DNA of 64,000 nt, from positions 1 through 64,000 of the forward strand of contig LARD01000001.1 in NCBI GenBank assembly GCA_000980375.1, in the 5' to 3' direction. Positions 62,510 through 64,000 of the stretch are shown here, piece after piece. Position numbers and translations under genes: made by a program. The stretch comes from Clostridium sp. K4410.MGS-306. GTDB taxonomy: Bacteria > Cyanobacteriota > Vampirovibrionia > Gastranaerophilales > Gastranaerophilaceae. Numbering within the stretch: position 1 is the first letter of the stretch; each line of letters opens with the position of its first letter. The notes below the pieces were generated by a model. It saw only the letters and a program-made list of their open reading frames with translations, did no database searches and was not told where the DNA came from.

Positions 62510-64000
62510 CTAAATTTTTGTATATAAAGATTCTGAAATATTAATAAACTCTCTGACAAGGTTTTTATCCCATTGTATGCCGGCGCCGACTTTGAGTATT
62601 TCACAGGCTTTTTCATTAGACATACCCTTACGATAAGGTCTGTCTGAAATCAAAGCGTGATAAGCATCGGCAACTGAAACAATCCTTGCGGCAAGAGGAA
62701 TATCTTCACCTTTAAGTTTTTCCGGATATCCGGAGCCGTCCCAGTGTTCGTGGTGATATTTTACAATGGGTATTAAATCATGAAGCGATTCGTTTGGCAT
62801 AAGCACTTTTTCCGCACCAATTGTCGGATGCTGCTTCATTATTTCCCATTCTTCGTCAGTTAATTTCGAAGGTTTTTTGAGAACATTTTCTGGGATGCCT
62901 ATTTTGCCGATATCGTGAAGCAATGCACCGAGCTTAATTCTTTCAACATCTTTTTCCGGCAGATTGAGTGCTCTTGCCAGCGCTTCAGAGTATCTTGATA
63001 CAGATGAAGAGTGGCCTTTTGTGTATTCATCTTTTGCATCAATTGCGCTTGCCAGTGATGTTACAACTTCAATAAGATGACCCTGGTTTATTATTTCTTC
63101 TGAATGGAATTTATTCACAAGCTCTTCATCAAAGTTTATACCAATTGATGCGTGTCTTTTTGCTATAACTGATGCAAATGAGCTCAACGCTGTGTCATCC
63201 CAAAAATCAAAGTCATCAGAGCAAACAATCGTAGACATACCGTTTTTGTAGCCTTTGCTTTTTGAAATAAACATAGCTTGTTCTGCAAGAATTAAAAGTT
63301 TTTCTAAATCTTTAGTTGAGTTTGGATATGTTGCAATACCGACAGAAACCTTTATAGGGCCAACATCGTCAACAAGACAACAAGACAATGAATAAGTAAG
63401 GTATTCTGCAAGGTATTTTGCTTCTGCGGAGTTTGTTTCCGGCAGGATAATTGCAACTTCATCGCCTCCGTATCTTGCAGCAGAGTCATTACTTCTTATT
63501 CCCTGTTTTATTTTGTCTGCAACAAGTTTGATGATTTCATCACCTTTTGCAGCACCAAAGTCTTTATTTATTTGTGAGATGTTGTTTATATCAAAAATAA
63601 CGATAGATGTTTGTGTTTGAGTTCTCTGTGCCTTATCAATCTCACTTGCTAGTTTTTCCTGAAATTTTCTATGGTTGTTCAAGCCTGTAAGTGCGTCTGT
63701 ATCCGTGTTCATCAATACTTTTGCAGACAAATCTTTGTTCTGAATAAACAGTGCAAGATAATTGGCCATGAGCTTGTAAATATCAGAAGATGCTTCATAG
63801 TTATCATCACCCACAAGCATAACGCCTATACATTGATTTATAGCAATTAATGGTACTATGGCAACACCTGATTCTGACAAATAATGAACATTCAAAAATT
63901 TGTTACTGTCAGTGAATTGCGTTGTTCTGGAGGTAAACGCTTTTTCAACAGGGTTGTCAGAGCCGTTTAATAGAATTCTGCTTGTAAACGTTGAACCTAT
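62510..64000 (-). CDS. GAF-GGDEF-HD-GYP c-di-GMP signalling protein, 5' end outside window
   Basis: The frame is open through the right edge (497 codons seen), so the N-terminus is missing. The first about 110 visible residues look like a GAF domain (SGVAIVPLIAINQCIGVMLVGDDN). A GGDEF domain follows (DALTGLNNHRKF, FDINNISQINKDFG, RSNDSAARYGGDEVAI). The active-site loop is GGDEV rather than GGDEF, and RSND five residues before it is an intact inhibitory I-site. A HD-GYP domain ends the protein: LLHDIGKIGIPE, HPTIGAEK, YHHEHWDGSGYP and SVADAYHAL. It could both make and break c-di-GMP, or sense it, and may control the MotAB-driven motility. Confidence 0.9.
   Translation of the reverse strand: MGSTFTSRILLNGSDNPVEKAFTSRTTQFTDSNKFLNVHYLSESGVAIVPLIAINQCIGVMLVGDDNYEASSDIYKLMANYLALFIQNKDLSAKVLMNTDTDALTGLNNHRKFQEKLASEIDKAQRTQTQTSIVIFDINNISQINKDFGAAKGDEIIKLVADKIKQGIRSNDSAARYGGDEVAIILPETNSAEAKYLAEYLTYSLSCCLVDDVGPIKVSVGIATYPNSTKDLEKLLILAEQAMFISKSKGYKNGMSTIVCSDDFDFWDDTALSSFASVIAKRHASIGINFDEELVNKFHSEEIINQGHLIEVVTSLASAIDAKDEYTKGHSSSVSRYSEALARALNLPEKDVERIKLGALLHDIGKIGIPENVLKKPSKLTDEEWEIMKQHPTIGAEKVLMPNESLHDLIPIVKYHHEHWDGSGYPEKLKGEDIPLAARIVSVADAYHALISDRPYRKGMSNEKACEILKVGAGIQWDKNLVREFINISESLYTKI

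Overview
The window looks like a chromosomal segment of a low-GC, anaerobic bacterium with an outer membrane. My best guess is a gut-associated non-photosynthetic relative of cyanobacteria (Vampirovibrionia/Melainabacteria, Gastranaerophilales). Support: a GyrA C-terminal region with the cyanobacterial-style QNRATRGK box; envelope functions typical of two-membrane cells (Skp/OmpH, an AsmA-type protein, an autotransporter); fermentative metabolism (pyruvate:ferredoxin oxidoreductase plus a small ferredoxin); Mini-RNase III; and several lineage-restricted proteins with a short N-terminal aromatic-glycine motif. This is inference from protein features, not from a database search.

Layout. 0-1.6 kb: end of a polysaccharide operon (GT2 and RgpF-like genes) with a structured leader, next to an XRE regulator. 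1.7-9.5 kb: tRNA-Lys, purA, a coiled-coil protein, a large polytopic membrane protein, mrnC and gyrA. 9.5-22.9 kb: carbohydrate and central metabolism (a membrane-anchored GT5 glycogen-synthase-like protein, pgk, a methionine gamma-lyase-like PLP enzyme, an HExxH protein, nifJ), then two paralogous small membrane proteins and a pyrimidine-nucleoside phosphorylase. 22.9-26.0 kb: an autotransporter with Chlamydia-Pmp-like GGAI/FxxN repeats, preceded by a 12-G tract. 26-40.8 kb: envelope biogenesis (Skp, AsmA), a secreted phosphoesterase, RqcP, PncC, an isocitrate dehydrogenase, an orphan DNA methyltransferase, MutL, a YkgJ-type cysteine protein and a PLD protein. 40.9-45.3 kb: a GH38 alpha-mannosidase, Tag glycosylase, two tRNA-Pro genes with unusual hairpin insertions, a candidate small RNA and a long-form SRP RNA. 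45.3-52.7 kb: a giant GH13 enzyme, CorA and an HExxH protein split by an in-frame amber codon. 52.7-64 kb: housekeeping genes (DAACS symporter, MotAB, TsaB/TsaE, TrxB, Nth, ferredoxin, CysE-CysK-TyrS) and a GAF/GGDEF/HD-GYP protein cut by the window end.

How the genes fit together: PFOR, ferredoxin, Pgk and the glycogen-type enzymes (GT5, GH13) describe a storage-polysaccharide and fermentation economy. Skp, AsmA and the autotransporter belong to outer-membrane assembly. MotAB and the c-di-GMP protein point to motility control. TsaB/TsaE, TyrS, the tRNAs, RqcP and SRP RNA are translation functions.

The most unusual structures are: (1) hairpin elements at two tRNA-Pro genes that share an identical 48-nt core but carry locus-specific direct and inverted copies of the local tRNA; (2) the poly-G tract that probably phase-switches the autotransporter; (3) a candidate attenuator in the leader of the polysaccharide operon; (4) an 803-codon reading frame broken by one TAG; (5) an F-[GST] motif near the N-terminus of otherwise unrelated proteins.
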